Assembly (NCBI RefSeq): GCF_031202305.1
Contig: NZ_CP101731.1
Coordinates: forward strand, 806,001 to 870,000
DNA: 64,000 nucleotides
Reading direction: 5' to 3'
Origin: Pelagibacterium sp. 26DY04
GTDB lineage: Bacteria > Pseudomonadota > Alphaproteobacteria > Rhizobiales > Devosiaceae
Shown here: positions 51,542 through 59,891 of the stretch, piece after piece
Layout: the number at the start of each line of letters is the position of its first letter
Numbering within the stretch: the stretch's first letter is position 1
Position numbers and translations under genes: made by a program
Notes under the pieces: generated by a model
Databases searched by the model: none
The model's input: the letters and a program-made list of their open reading frames with translations, nothing else
What the model was told of the DNA's origin: nothing

Positions 51542-53791
51542 CTATCCCACCTCCCGCAATTCCTCCGCCGGCGGAATGGCAAAGTTCTGGTTGAACACAT
51601 TGTCCGGATCGTAGCGCCGCTTGAGCGCCCGCAGTCGGGACAAGGCCGGCTCGGGAAAGGCCTCGGCCAGCCGATCGGGATGCGTATCGGTCTCGAAGTT
51701 GAGATACATTCCGTCGAGCAACGGCCGCAATTGGTTCCAAAGCGCGTCGAGCACGTCCGCGCTTCCCCGACTGCCTGCCGCGATCAGCGAGAAATTCTGC
51801 GTCCGGTGCGGATAGGCCATCGCATCGCTCGGCACGTCGTTGACCGCTCCGCCCACCGAGCGGACCTGCAGCAGATTGGCCGCTCCGGAGGAGAGCAGGG
51901 CGCTTGCCCGTCCGGCAATCTCGGGCGTGAAATGCTCCACCAGCCCCGAGCGGATCACCGCGCCCCCACCACGGTGCTCCCCACCCGGTTGCGCAATGAT
52001 CGCAGGGTAGGGCACGAGATAGGCCCTCTGCTCGATGATCGGCCCGGCTTCGGACAATGCGTTGATGGCTTCGGCCGCCGCGTCGGTATCCTCGCCGGCA
52101 TAAACCGTGATCGCCTGCGCCACGGGCGGCTGGTCGCCGCGCCGTCCCACCGCCATCAGGAAGCTGGTGACCTCGCGCGGCGAGGCTTCGACCAGTCCGC
52201 CCCAGCGCTCCAGAACGCCCGCCATGTCGCTGCCATCGAACACCTGGATCGCCTGCACGATATTGCCCAACCGATAGGCTTCGAGTTCGAACGCCGTGAC
52301 GATCCCGAAATTGCCGCCCGCGCCTCGAATGGCCCAGAACAGGTCCGGCTCGTTTTCCGCATCGGCACGCACGAGCCGCCCATCGGCCAGAACGATTTCC
52401 GCCGCCACCACATGGTCGATGGTCAGCCCGAACTTGCGCGCCAGATAGCCAAGCCCGCCCGCCGTCGCGAGGCCGCCCACGCCGACGCCGCCATAATCGC
52501 CCGAACTCATCGCAAGCCCATGCTCGGCAAGCTTGGCGGCGACCTCGCTCCAGCGTGCCCCTGGCCCCAATCGCACCAGCCCGCGTTCGGCATCGAACAC
52601 CTCGATCCCGTTCATCGCCCCCAGGTCGATGACGATGCCGCCCCGATTGGTGGACCGTCCGCTGATCCCATGCCCGCCACTCCGCACTGAAAGCGGCACG
52701 TCTTGCGCGCGGGCGTAAAGCACCGCCTCGGAAACTTCCCCGGCGTTTTGCGGCTTGATCACCAGGCCCGGCCGCCCCGACCAGACATAGGAATGACGCA
52801 CCCCGTCATAGCGGAAATCCCCCGGCTCGATCGCCCGGTCGGAAAGAGCAGCGGGCAGGGCGTCATAGTCGATCCCCTCGACGCGTTTGGACAGCGCCCG
52901 GTTCGATTTCGGCGCAGCCGTCCCGGTCTGCGCCCGCGCCTGGCTCACAGCCGCGCGGACGGCAGGCGCGATCTCCTCGCCGAGCGTGCGGATCATCTCC
53001 GGATCGTCGCCACCGAAGAAGAAACCCGAAAACCCGTGCTCGAGCACCAGCCCCGTCAACTGCTCGATCCACTCCCCAGCCGTTTCCCCGGACAGCCGCA
53101 TGATGTTGAGCAGCCGCTTTATGTCCGAAGGCTGCCGCCCCGCCGCGAGGGCCGCCTCGTCGATCATGGCGTTCGATTCAGCGATCGTGGGCGATTTGAT
53201 GTAGTCGAGCGAAGGCAGCCAGCCGTCGGCCTTGGCCCCGGTCAGCGCCAGCATGCGCGGCTTGTAGGCGCCCAGCCAGATGCCGATCTCATGGGCAGGC
53301 CTCGGCCCGCGCCGCAGCCCGGCAATCTTGTAGTGCTCGCCCTCATGCTTCAAACCGGCACGGCTGGTGTCCCACACCCCGCGCATTACCTCGATCGCCT
53401 CCTTAAGCGCGTCCACGCGCTGGCCTGCGGTGAGGTCCGGCCCGCCGGCCGCCTTGATCGCGTCGCCGAACCCGCCGGCGCCCAACCCCATCTCGAAGCG
53501 TCCGCCCGACAGCAGGTCGATGCTGGCCGCTGCCTTGGCCAGAACGACCGGCGGGCGCAGCGGCAAATTGCTCACATTGGCCGCCACCCTGATCCGGCTG
53601 GTCGTGGCCGCGATCCAGGTCAGAAGCGTGTAGGTGTCCAGAAAATCCGAGTTGTAGGGATGGTCCTGGATCGTCACCGCATCGAGCCCCGCCGCCTCGG
53701 CGGCCTGGGCCACCGAAACGGCGTGCTGCGGATCTTTTGCTGACGGGGTGGTGAAGGTGCCGAACAGAAGCTCGTGTCCAAAGTCAGGCAT
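51542..53791 (-). CDS. fusion of LLM-class flavin oxidoreductase and berberine-bridge-type FAD oxidase
   Basis: This 749-residue frame joins two enzymes. Residues 1 to about 300 are a bacterial luciferase-like (LLM) barrel: LLFGTFTTPSAKDPQHAVSVAQAAEAAGLDAVTIQDHPY, LLSGGRFEMGLGAGG and GYKPRML-like AYKPRMLALTGAKADGWLPS. From about 345 to 745 it is a PCMH-type FAD oxidase: LVIKPQNAGEVSEAVLYAR, PLSVRSGGHGISGRS (His for covalent FAD), TAGGLGYLARKFGLTIDHVV, WAIRGAGGNFGIVTAFEL, and RLRALKRRYDPDNVFNQNFAIPP at the end. Both halves look intact. The pairing suggests consecutive oxidations or flavin relay on one substrate (inference). An HxlR regulator diverges from it. Confidence 0.9.
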   Translation of the reverse strand: MPDFGHELLFGTFTTPSAKDPQHAVSVAQAAEAAGLDAVTIQDHPYNSDFLDTYTLLTWIAATTSRIRVAANVSNLPLRPPVVLAKAAASIDLLSGGRFEMGLGAGGFGDAIKAAGGPDLTAGQRVDALKEAIEVMRGVWDTSRAGLKHEGEHYKIAGLRRGPRPAHEIGIWLGAYKPRMLALTGAKADGWLPSLDYIKSPTIAESNAMIDEAALAAGRQPSDIKRLLNIMRLSGETAGEWIEQLTGLVLEHGFSGFFFGGDDPEMIRTLGEEIAPAVRAAVSQARAQTGTAAPKSNRALSKRVEGIDYDALPAALSDRAIEPGDFRYDGVRHSYVWSGRPGLVIKPQNAGEVSEAVLYARAQDVPLSVRSGGHGISGRSTNRGGIVIDLGAMNGIEVFDAERGLVRLGPGARWSEVAAKLAEHGLAMSSGDYGGVGVGGLATAGGLGYLARKFGLTIDHVVAAEIVLADGRLVRADAENEPDLFWAIRGAGGNFGIVTAFELEAYRLGNIVQAIQVFDGSDMAGVLERWGGLVEASPREVTSFLMAVGRRGDQPPVAQAITVYAGEDTDAAAEAINALSEAGPIIEQRAYLVPYPAIIAQPGGEHRGGGAVIRSGLVEHFTPEIAGRASALLSSGAANLLQVRSVGGAVNDVPSDAMAYPHRTQNFSLIAAGSRGSADVLDALWNQLRPLLDGMYLNFETDTHPDRLAEAFPEPALSRLRALKRRYDPDNVFNQNFAIPPAEELREVG

Positions 53792-53880
53792 ACCTTGCCC
53801 CTTGTTACTGTTTGTTCCTGCAGTATATGAAGATCACGTTCAAAGCCCGCAAGACGGCACTTCGATGTTAGGTAAGGCAC

Positions 53881-54258
53881 ATGAATGTAACGACTTCGGA
53901 ACAGACCCATCCCACGGCCGAATGCCTCAAGGTCAGCCAGGTTCTTGCCCGCATCGGCGACAAATGGAGCCTTCTGATCGTCACCCGCTTGGGTGAGGGC
54001 CCCTTGCGGTTCGGCCAATTGCTGCGCTCGATCGAGGATATCTCCCAACGCATGCTCACGCGCACCCTGCGCGGCCTTGAGCGCGACGGCCTCGTCCAGC
54101 GCACCGTCATCCCCTCGCTGCCGCCGCGCGTGGAGTACGAATTGACCGAATTGGGCAGGTCCCTGCAGGGGCCGGTGACGGTCCTGAGCACCTGGGCGGC
54201 CGAGAATCTTTCGGCCATCGACGCAGCCCGAGCCAGTTACGATCGGGAACCCGGTTAA
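53881..54258 (+). CDS. HxlR family transcriptional regulator
   Basis: The 125-residue winged-helix protein follows the HxlR pattern: ECLKVSQVLARIGDKWSLLIVTRLGEGPLRFGQLLRSIEDISQRMLTRTLRGLERDGLVQRTVIP and PPRVEYELTELGRSL. The single Cys before the first helix sits where redox- or quinone-sensing members have theirs. It diverges from the LLM/FAD oxidase fusion with an 89-base gap, so it probably controls that gene. Confidence 0.93.
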   Translation: MNVTTSEQTHPTAECLKVSQVLARIGDKWSLLIVTRLGEGPLRFGQLLRSIEDISQRMLTRTLRGLERDGLVQRTVIPSLPPRVEYELTELGRSLQGPVTVLSTWAAENLSAIDAARASYDREPG

Positions 54259-54388
54259 CGTTTGCGCATTTAGTTGCCGGCTGCGGTTCCAGGCCGGATC
54301 GCAACCGCGTTACATGCTTGGCAATCAACACACTTTATGCAACCCTCGAAGTGCCGCACGTCAGAGCCCGCATCCTCAATTGGGCCGG

Positions 54389-54432
54389 CAAAAACGTTTT
54401 GGTTGCCAAAACGTTTTGGAGTGTCGTATGCG
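54389..54432 (+). promoter_or_regulatory. aglE promoter with two AglR operators
   Basis: AAAACGTTTT (54391-54400, within CAAAAACGTTTTGG) and the perfect CCAAAACGTTTTGG (54406-54419) are tandem palindromes with centres 17 bases apart. TTGCCA (54403-54408) and TATGCG (54427-54432), spaced 18, form a candidate promoter overlapped by the second site. The 220-base gap before aglE contains nothing else I can name. Confidence 0.6.
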
Positions 54433-54478
54433 GCAGCTTGACGCGTCTTCGCGTCGCCATGTGCTATGGGAGGACTAC

Positions 54479-55849
54479 ATGCACAAAACCCTTTTGGCCG
54501 GAGTGTCCGCTCTGGCTCTTTCCCTTGTCGCGACGTCCGGCTTCGCTCAGGATATCGTCCGCGGCGAGGGCGATTTCAGCTGGGATTCGCTCGACGCTTT
54601 CGAAGCCGAATATGGCGACTCGCTTGAGGGTCAGCAATTGAGCTTCTGGACCCCCTGGCGGGACGATCCGGGTGACGCCTCCCAGTGGCGCGCCGTCGTC
54701 TCGTTCTTTGAGGAAGCCACCGGCGTCACCGCCCAGCTCGGCTCTTCGCCCAATTACGAGGAACAGGCCCGCATCGATATCGCAGCCGGTTCGCCCGCCA
54801 ACATCACCATTCTGCCCCAGCCCGGCCTTCTCGCCGAATTTGCGGGCCAGGGCGCGCTCGTCGATCTGGGCGAGGAAACCACCAGCTGGATCGATGAAAA
54901 CTATGCCGCCGGGGAATCCTGGTCGGCCCTTGGCCAGTTCGAAGGCGAAGGCGGCGAGGTGGCCCAATATGCCTTCCCCTTCAAGCAGGAAGTCAAATCC
55001 CTGATCTGGTACTCGCCCATCAATTTCGATGAAATGGGCTATGAAGTTCCCGAAACCATGGAGCAGCTTTTCGAGCTGCAGGAACAGATCAAGGCCGATG
55101 GCGGCGTGCCCTGGTGCGTGGGTCTTGAATCGGGCGGCGCCACCGGCTGGCCGGCGACCGACTGGATCGAAGACCTGATGCTGCGCACCCAGACCCCGGA
55201 AGATTATGACGCCTGGGTGTCCAACGAGCTGCCCTTCAACGATCCCAAGGTGGTCGAGGCCATCGAGATTTTCGGCTCCATCGTCAAGGACGATGCCAAT
55301 GTCGCCGGCGGCACGGCTGCCGTGGCCACCACGGCGTTTGGTGACAGCCCGCTGGGCCTCTTCACCATCCCGCCCCAGTGCTACCTGCACAAGCAGGCTT
55401 CCTTCATCGCGTCCTTTTTCCCGGAAGGAACCGAAGCGGGCACCGACTACGACTTCTTCTACATGCCGCCCTATGAAGCCGAAGCCGATCTGGGCCGTCC
55501 GGTCCTGGGTTCGGGCACGCTCGTGTCGATCACCTCGGATTCCGATGCGGCTCGCGCCTTCATCGAATATCTCAAGACCCCGATCGCGCATGAAATCTGG
55601 ATGGCGCAGGACAATTCGAGCTTCCTGACCGCCCATACCGGCGCCAATGTCGATGTCTATTCGTCCGACGCGCTGCGCGCACAGGGCGAAATCCTGCTCG
55701 AAGCGACCACCTTCCGCTTCGACGGATCGGACATGATGCCCGGCGCCATCGGTGCTGGCGCGTTCTGGACCGGCATGGTCGATTTCGTGAATGGCGCTTC
55801 CGCGCAGGAAGCGGCCGACCAGATCCAGGCCGCCTGGGACAATCTCTGA
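54479..55849 (+). CDS. aglE: alpha-glucoside ABC transporter, substrate-binding protein
   Basis: From the ATG at 54479 (GGGAGGAC upstream) the 456-residue protein has a Sec signal (SALALSLVATSGFAQD) and the AglE-type solute-binding domain: QLSFWTPWRDDPGDASQWRAVVSFFEEATG, SPANITILPQPGLLAEFA, PFKQEVKSLIWYSP, GVPWCVGLESGGATGWPATDWIED and GTLVSITSDSDAARAFIEYLKTP. Known AglE binds sucrose, maltose, trehalose and related alpha-glucosides. It is the first gene of the agl transport operon. Confidence 0.95.
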   Translation: MHKTLLAGVSALALSLVATSGFAQDIVRGEGDFSWDSLDAFEAEYGDSLEGQQLSFWTPWRDDPGDASQWRAVVSFFEEATGVTAQLGSSPNYEEQARIDIAAGSPANITILPQPGLLAEFAGQGALVDLGEETTSWIDENYAAGESWSALGQFEGEGGEVAQYAFPFKQEVKSLIWYSPINFDEMGYEVPETMEQLFELQEQIKADGGVPWCVGLESGGATGWPATDWIEDLMLRTQTPEDYDAWVSNELPFNDPKVVEAIEIFGSIVKDDANVAGGTAAVATTAFGDSPLGLFTIPPQCYLHKQASFIASFFPEGTEAGTDYDFFYMPPYEAEADLGRPVLGSGTLVSITSDSDAARAFIEYLKTPIAHEIWMAQDNSSFLTAHTGANVDVYSSDALRAQGEILLEATTFRFDGSDMMPGAIGAGAFWTGMVDFVNGASAQEAADQIQAAWDNL

Positions 55850-55858
55850 TCAAGCATC

Positions 55859-55882
55859 GGCTGCGGGGCTAACCCCGCAGCC
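55859..55882 (+). terminator. hairpin between aglE and aglF
   Basis: GGCTGCGGGG and CCCCGCAGCC form a perfect 10-bp stem with a CTAA loop, followed by TTTCC. As with the dctP hairpin it probably lets the binding protein be expressed above the permeases. Confidence 0.6.
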
Positions 55883-55991
55883 TTTCCGGCTTGGCGCGGC
55901 TCGCGCCTCGGATTAATCTTTTTCCATCGGGCTTTCCGATGGAGGAACAACAATAGCCGCATCAGCGGCCAGTGAGGGGGGCAGGCGGGGG

Positions 55992-56999
55992 ATGATAGAA
56001 CAGGTTCTTGGTGCCGTCCTGGCGGTGATCGTGGCCCTTGCCGCGGCAGTGGCCTATTTCTGGGGCAGCAATTGGCTGCTCGACAAGTTCCTTGTCGGCG
56101 ATGCGTCCGCCGAAGGCTCGGTGCGGCAGGATCGGCTGCGCACCTCGATCCGGCCCTGGCTGTTTCTCGCCCCGGCGCTGTTGTTCCTGTCGCTCTATCT
56201 CGTCTACCCGGTTTTCGAAACCATCCGGCTGAGCCTGTTCAACGCCAATGGCTCGCGCTTCGTGGGTTTTTCCAACTATATCTGGGCGATAAACGACGCC
56301 AATTTCCGCCAGTCGCTGCTCAACAATTTCCTCTGGCTGCTGATCGTGCCGGCGCTCTCCACCGCCTTCGGCCTGGTCATCGCCGTGCTGGCCGATCGCG
56401 TCTGGTGGGGTAACATCGCCAAATCGCTGATCTTCATGCCCATGGCGATTTCATTTGTCGGTGCCTCGGTCATCTGGCGGTTCGTCTATGCCTATCGCGG
56501 CCCCGACCAACCGCAGATCGGCGTCCTCAACGCCATCGCCACTGGCCTCGGCAATCCGCCGCAAAACTGGCTCACCATCATTCCCTGGAACTCCTTCCTC
56601 CTGATGGTCATCCTCATCTGGATTCAGACCGGCTTTGCCATGGTCATCCTCTCGGCCGCCCTGCGCGGCATCCCGGAAGAAACCATCGAGGCGGCGCGTA
56701 TCGACGGCGCCAACGACATTCAGATTTTCTTCACCATCATGATCCCGCAGATCACCGGCACGCTGATCGTGGTCTGGACCACCATCACCATTACCGTGCT
56801 CAAGGTCTTCGATATCGTCTTCGCCATGACCGGCGGTCAGTTCCAGACCGAGGTTCTGGCCAACCTCATGTATTCGTGGATGTTCCGCTCGGGCGATTTC
56901 GGGCGCGGTTCGACCATCGCCGTGGTCATCCTTATCGCCGTCCTCCCGATCATGATCTGGAACATCCGTAACGCCAACCGCGAGCAGGGGACACGCTGA
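55992..56999 (+). CDS. aglF: alpha-glucoside ABC transporter, permease AglF
   Basis: The 335-residue MalF-type permease has an extra N-terminal helix (VLAVIVALAAAVAYFWGSNWLLDKFLVGD), then RPWLFLAPALLFLSLYLVYPVFETIRLSLFN, WRFVYAYRGPDQPQIGVLNAI and the EAA loop ETIEAARIDGANDIQIFFTIMIPQI, which contacts AglK. The stop overlaps aglG's start by one base. Confidence 0.95.
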   Translation: MIEQVLGAVLAVIVALAAAVAYFWGSNWLLDKFLVGDASAEGSVRQDRLRTSIRPWLFLAPALLFLSLYLVYPVFETIRLSLFNANGSRFVGFSNYIWAINDANFRQSLLNNFLWLLIVPALSTAFGLVIAVLADRVWWGNIAKSLIFMPMAISFVGASVIWRFVYAYRGPDQPQIGVLNAIATGLGNPPQNWLTIIPWNSFLLMVILIWIQTGFAMVILSAALRGIPEETIEAARIDGANDIQIFFTIMIPQITGTLIVVWTTITITVLKVFDIVFAMTGGQFQTEVLANLMYSWMFRSGDFGRGSTIAVVILIAVLPIMIWNIRNANREQGTR

Positions 57000-58204
57000 T
57001 GAGCACCGCCACCACAGCCCCCGCCACCGAGGCGGCCGAGGAGCAATATCGGGCTTCGATCTGGTCCCGCATCAAGGTGGGGCGGCTTGTCGCCAATATC
57101 GCACTGTTGCTGATCGTCGCGCTCTGGACCTTCCCGACCGCCGGCCTTTTGATCTCCTCGGTCCGCGATGCCGACCAACTCGCTCTGTCAGGCTGGTGGA
57201 CCTCGCTCACCACCTCCCAAACCACCGGTGCCGCCGCACTGGGTAGGGCCGAGGAACAGGTCGAGGAAAACGGGCAATACGTCATATCCGGAGATATTCT
57301 GGACGAATCATCGGGGCTGACCGTCAGCGCGGTGGGCATCACCAGCCGCGAACCCGGAGCCTTCGAAGTCGGTCAACCGGTGGAAATGCGCGATGGCGGG
57401 CAGATGGTTGTCGAGCCCGACGGCGCCTATCGCTGGACCTCGGCGACGCCGTTCGAGCACGAACGCGGCCCGCGCGTCTATTACCGCGCCAGCGAGCCGC
57501 CGCGCTTCACCCTCGACAACTATTGGTCGGTCCTCACCGCCAACGGCATTGGCCAGTCCTTCCTCAATTCATTGACTGTCGCCATCCCCGCCACCGTCGT
57601 CCCGATCCTCATCGCCGCCTTCGCCGCCTATGCCCTGGCCTGGATGAGCTTTCCGGGGCGCGGCGTGCTGGTCGCCATTATCGTCGGCCTCCTCGTCGTG
57701 CCGCTGCAGATGTCGCTGATCCCGATCCTGCGCTTCTACAATGGCGTTGCGGATGTCTTCGGCGGCGAGGCCAAGGGCTATCTCGGGGTCTGGTTGGCGC
57801 ATACGGCTTTCGGCCTGCCACTCGCCATATTTCTTTTGCGCAACTACATGGTCGGCCTGCCGCGCGAGATCATGGAGAGCGCGCGCATGGATGGCGCCAG
57901 CCACTTCCAGATCTTCACCACAATGGTGCTGCCCCTGAGCTTTCCGGCGCTGGCCTCCTTCGCCATCTTCCAGTTCCTCTGGGTCTGGAACGATCTGCTC
58001 GTCGCGCTGATCTTCCTCGGTTCGCAAAACACCGAACTGGTATTGACCGGCCGCCTCATCAATCTGCTCGGCAGCCGCGGCAACAATTGGGAACTTTTGA
58101 CCGCCGGCGCCTTCATTTCGATGATCGTGCCGCTGGTCGTCTTCTTCTCCCTCCAACGCTACTTCGTCCGTGGCCTGCTCGCCGGTTCGGTCAAGGGGGG
58201 ATAG
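56999..58204 (+). CDS. aglG: alpha-glucoside ABC transporter, permease AglG
   Basis: The 401-residue MalG-type permease has a long periplasmic insert after its first helix (residues about 60-185, FPTAGLLISSVRDADQLALSGWWTSL onwards), a known AglG trait. Then come helices with VPLQMSLIPILRFYNG, AHTAFGLPLAIFLLRNYMVGLPREIMESARMDGASHFQIFTTMVLPL (EAA loop) and the final FFSLQRYFVRGLLAGSVKGG. It completes the channel with AglF. Confidence 0.95.
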   Translation: MSTATTAPATEAAEEQYRASIWSRIKVGRLVANIALLLIVALWTFPTAGLLISSVRDADQLALSGWWTSLTTSQTTGAAALGRAEEQVEENGQYVISGDILDESSGLTVSAVGITSREPGAFEVGQPVEMRDGGQMVVEPDGAYRWTSATPFEHERGPRVYYRASEPPRFTLDNYWSVLTANGIGQSFLNSLTVAIPATVVPILIAAFAAYALAWMSFPGRGVLVAIIVGLLVVPLQMSLIPILRFYNGVADVFGGEAKGYLGVWLAHTAFGLPLAIFLLRNYMVGLPREIMESARMDGASHFQIFTTMVLPLSFPALASFAIFQFLWVWNDLLVALIFLGSQNTELVLTGRLINLLGSRGNNWELLTAGAFISMIVPLVVFFSLQRYFVRGLLAGSVKGG

Positions 58205-58221
58205 CGCCAGCGCCAATCTTT

Positions 58222-58474
58222 CCTTCTCCCTTTGAAGGGGAGAAGGTGCCCCGGAGGGGCGGATGAGGGTGCGCTGAGGTTCCATGCGCACCTTGGCTGA
58301 TGCAGTGACTCAGCGCACCCCTCACCCCCGACCCTCTCCCTCAAGGGGAGAGGGAGGCTCTTTGGTCAACGTCGGAGTTCTTGCCGAAACGTCACCACGA
58401 GCTACCCTTCTCCCCTTGAGGGAGAAGGTGGGCTTTCGCTGAAAGCGAAAGGTCGGATGAGGGGTGCGCTGAGC
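58222..58474. repeat. cluster of three palindromic interspersed repeats
   Basis: Copies lie at 58222-58278 and 58405-58474 in the same direction and 58311-58358 inverted. Each has a CTTCTCCC/GGGAGAAG stem followed by a G-rich GGATGAGGGTGCGCTGAG box. They fill the 301-base gap between aglG and aglR. Related copies are at 62857-63024. Confidence 0.7.
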
Positions 58475-58505
58475 GTCAACGGGCGACCAGGCCAAAAGTT
58501 GGCCT

Positions 58506-59594
58506 TCAAGCTACCTCCACACTCTCCGCGATCGCCCCGCCATCAACCCCATCCCCCAGATCGAACACGGACGGAATCAACGTCCCCGACACAGTCTTCC
58601 GTTCGCACTGCCGGATCACCTCGGCCACCAGCGCCCGTCCAGCCGCCCGCAGCGATGAGCGCACATAGGTGATCTGCCCCTCGATGGGCGCGAGGTTGAG
58701 ATATTGCAGCTCGTCATTCATCGAGGCGATCATCACGTCGCGCCCCGGCATGCGTCCTGCCCGCGTCACCGCCGAAACCCCTTCCACCGCCATCAGGATC
58801 GACGAATACATGAAGGCGGTGATTGACGGATCGGCCAGCGCCAGCTCGGTCAACTGGAACCCCGCCTCCACCATGGGGTGGGTGCCCTCGAAATAGGTCA
58901 CCGTTTCGGGCGGCAGGCCATGGTCGGCCAGCGCATCGTAAACCGCCTGCCGGCGCGTCGTTGCATAAAGGAACCGCTCGTCGCCATTGATGAAGGCGAT
59001 CCGCCTGTGCCCATTGGCGATCATCAGCTTGGTGAGATTGTAGAAATTGCCGTAATTGTCGACATCCACCCAGCCATATTGGCCCTGCCGCTCCTCGCGC
59101 CCATGCACCACGAACGGCACCCCCGCTTCGAGCAGGAAGCTGATGCGCGGATCGTTGGGGCGGGGCAGGTCGACGATGAACCCGTCCACGCTCCCGTCGC
59201 GTACATAGCGCTCATAGGTGGCAAGCTGGCGCCCCGGCGTCTCCGAAGTCATCACGATATCGTAGTGATCGATGCGCGCCTCGCGCAAAACGCCAGCCAT
59301 CACCTCCACGAAATGCGGATCGACGAATTTGTTGTCGTCGTCCGATTGCACCCAGGCGATCGAGTGGGAGCGCTGCGTCACCAGCCGCTGCGCATTGCGG
59401 TTAGGCGTATATCCCAGCCGCCGCGCCGCATCCACGATCTTCTCGCGCGTCTTTTCGCCCACATCGGTATAGCCGTTGAGCGCCCGCGAGATCGTGGTGA
59501 TCGAAACGTCCAGCTCGGCCGCCAGATCCTTGATCGTGACGTTTCTGCTTGTTGAGCCGCCCTGCTTGCGCGAGCGGCGGGGTGGAGTGGTCAT
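58506..59594 (-). CDS. aglR: LacI family regulator of alpha-glucoside genes
   Basis: From the ATG at 59594 the product is 362 residues. The DNA-binding helices are at about 20-65 (VTIKDLAAELDVSITTISRALNGYTDVGEKTREKIVDAARRLGYTPN), followed by a sugar-sensing periplasmic-binding-like domain (SIAWVQSDDDNKFVDPHFVEVMAGVLREA, GRQLATYERYVRDGSVDGFIV, GHRRIAFINGDE). The perfect palindrome CCAAAACGTTTTGG before aglE and between aglR and aglA is probably its operator, so it represses transport and hydrolysis genes and itself. Confidence 0.93.
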   Translation of the reverse strand: MTTPPRRSRKQGGSTSRNVTIKDLAAELDVSITTISRALNGYTDVGEKTREKIVDAARRLGYTPNRNAQRLVTQRSHSIAWVQSDDDNKFVDPHFVEVMAGVLREARIDHYDIVMTSETPGRQLATYERYVRDGSVDGFIVDLPRPNDPRISFLLEAGVPFVVHGREERQGQYGWVDVDNYGNFYNLTKLMIANGHRRIAFINGDERFLYATTRRQAVYDALADHGLPPETVTYFEGTHPMVEAGFQLTELALADPSITAFMYSSILMAVEGVSAVTRAGRMPGRDVMIASMNDELQYLNLAPIEGQITYVRSSLRAAGRALVAEVIRQCERKTVSGTLIPSVFDLGDGVDGGAIAESVEVA

Positions 59595-59750
59595 CGTCGT
59601 TTTTCCGGGCTCCTCCGACCCGCGGGGCCAACGCCCGGCAATCCTTGTCATGGATCGGTCACACTGGGCTTGTCACACATGCACAACATTGCGCGCCCGA
59701 GCGCAAGTCCCGATTGACGGCGGCACGACGGCCGGCGTAAGCACGCAAAG

Positions 59751-59764
59751 CCAAAACGTTTTGG
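59751..59764. promoter_or_regulatory. AglR operator between aglR and aglA
   Basis: The perfect 14-base palindrome CCAAAACGTTTTGG is identical to the site at 54406-54419. It lies 157 bases upstream of the aglR ATG and 128 bases upstream of the aglA ATG, in the divergent gap of about 297 bases. CATAAT at 59780-59785 is a possible aglA -10. Confidence 0.6.
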
Positions 59765-59891
59765 AAACAAGTCGTAAGGCATAATGGAGAGCTGGCCCGC
59801 CGCACGAGGCCGGTCTCCGTCAGGGTCTTGAATTTTTGAACGCGCGCCGGCCCGGTCCGGCCGTTCTTCGCTTAGGGGAGTTCGCTCGGCG

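Noticed and set aside
54314..54478. N-terminal extension of aglE through the operators
   Set aside because: The signal peptide begins at 54479 with a good ribosome site, and the extension contains the AglR palindromes.
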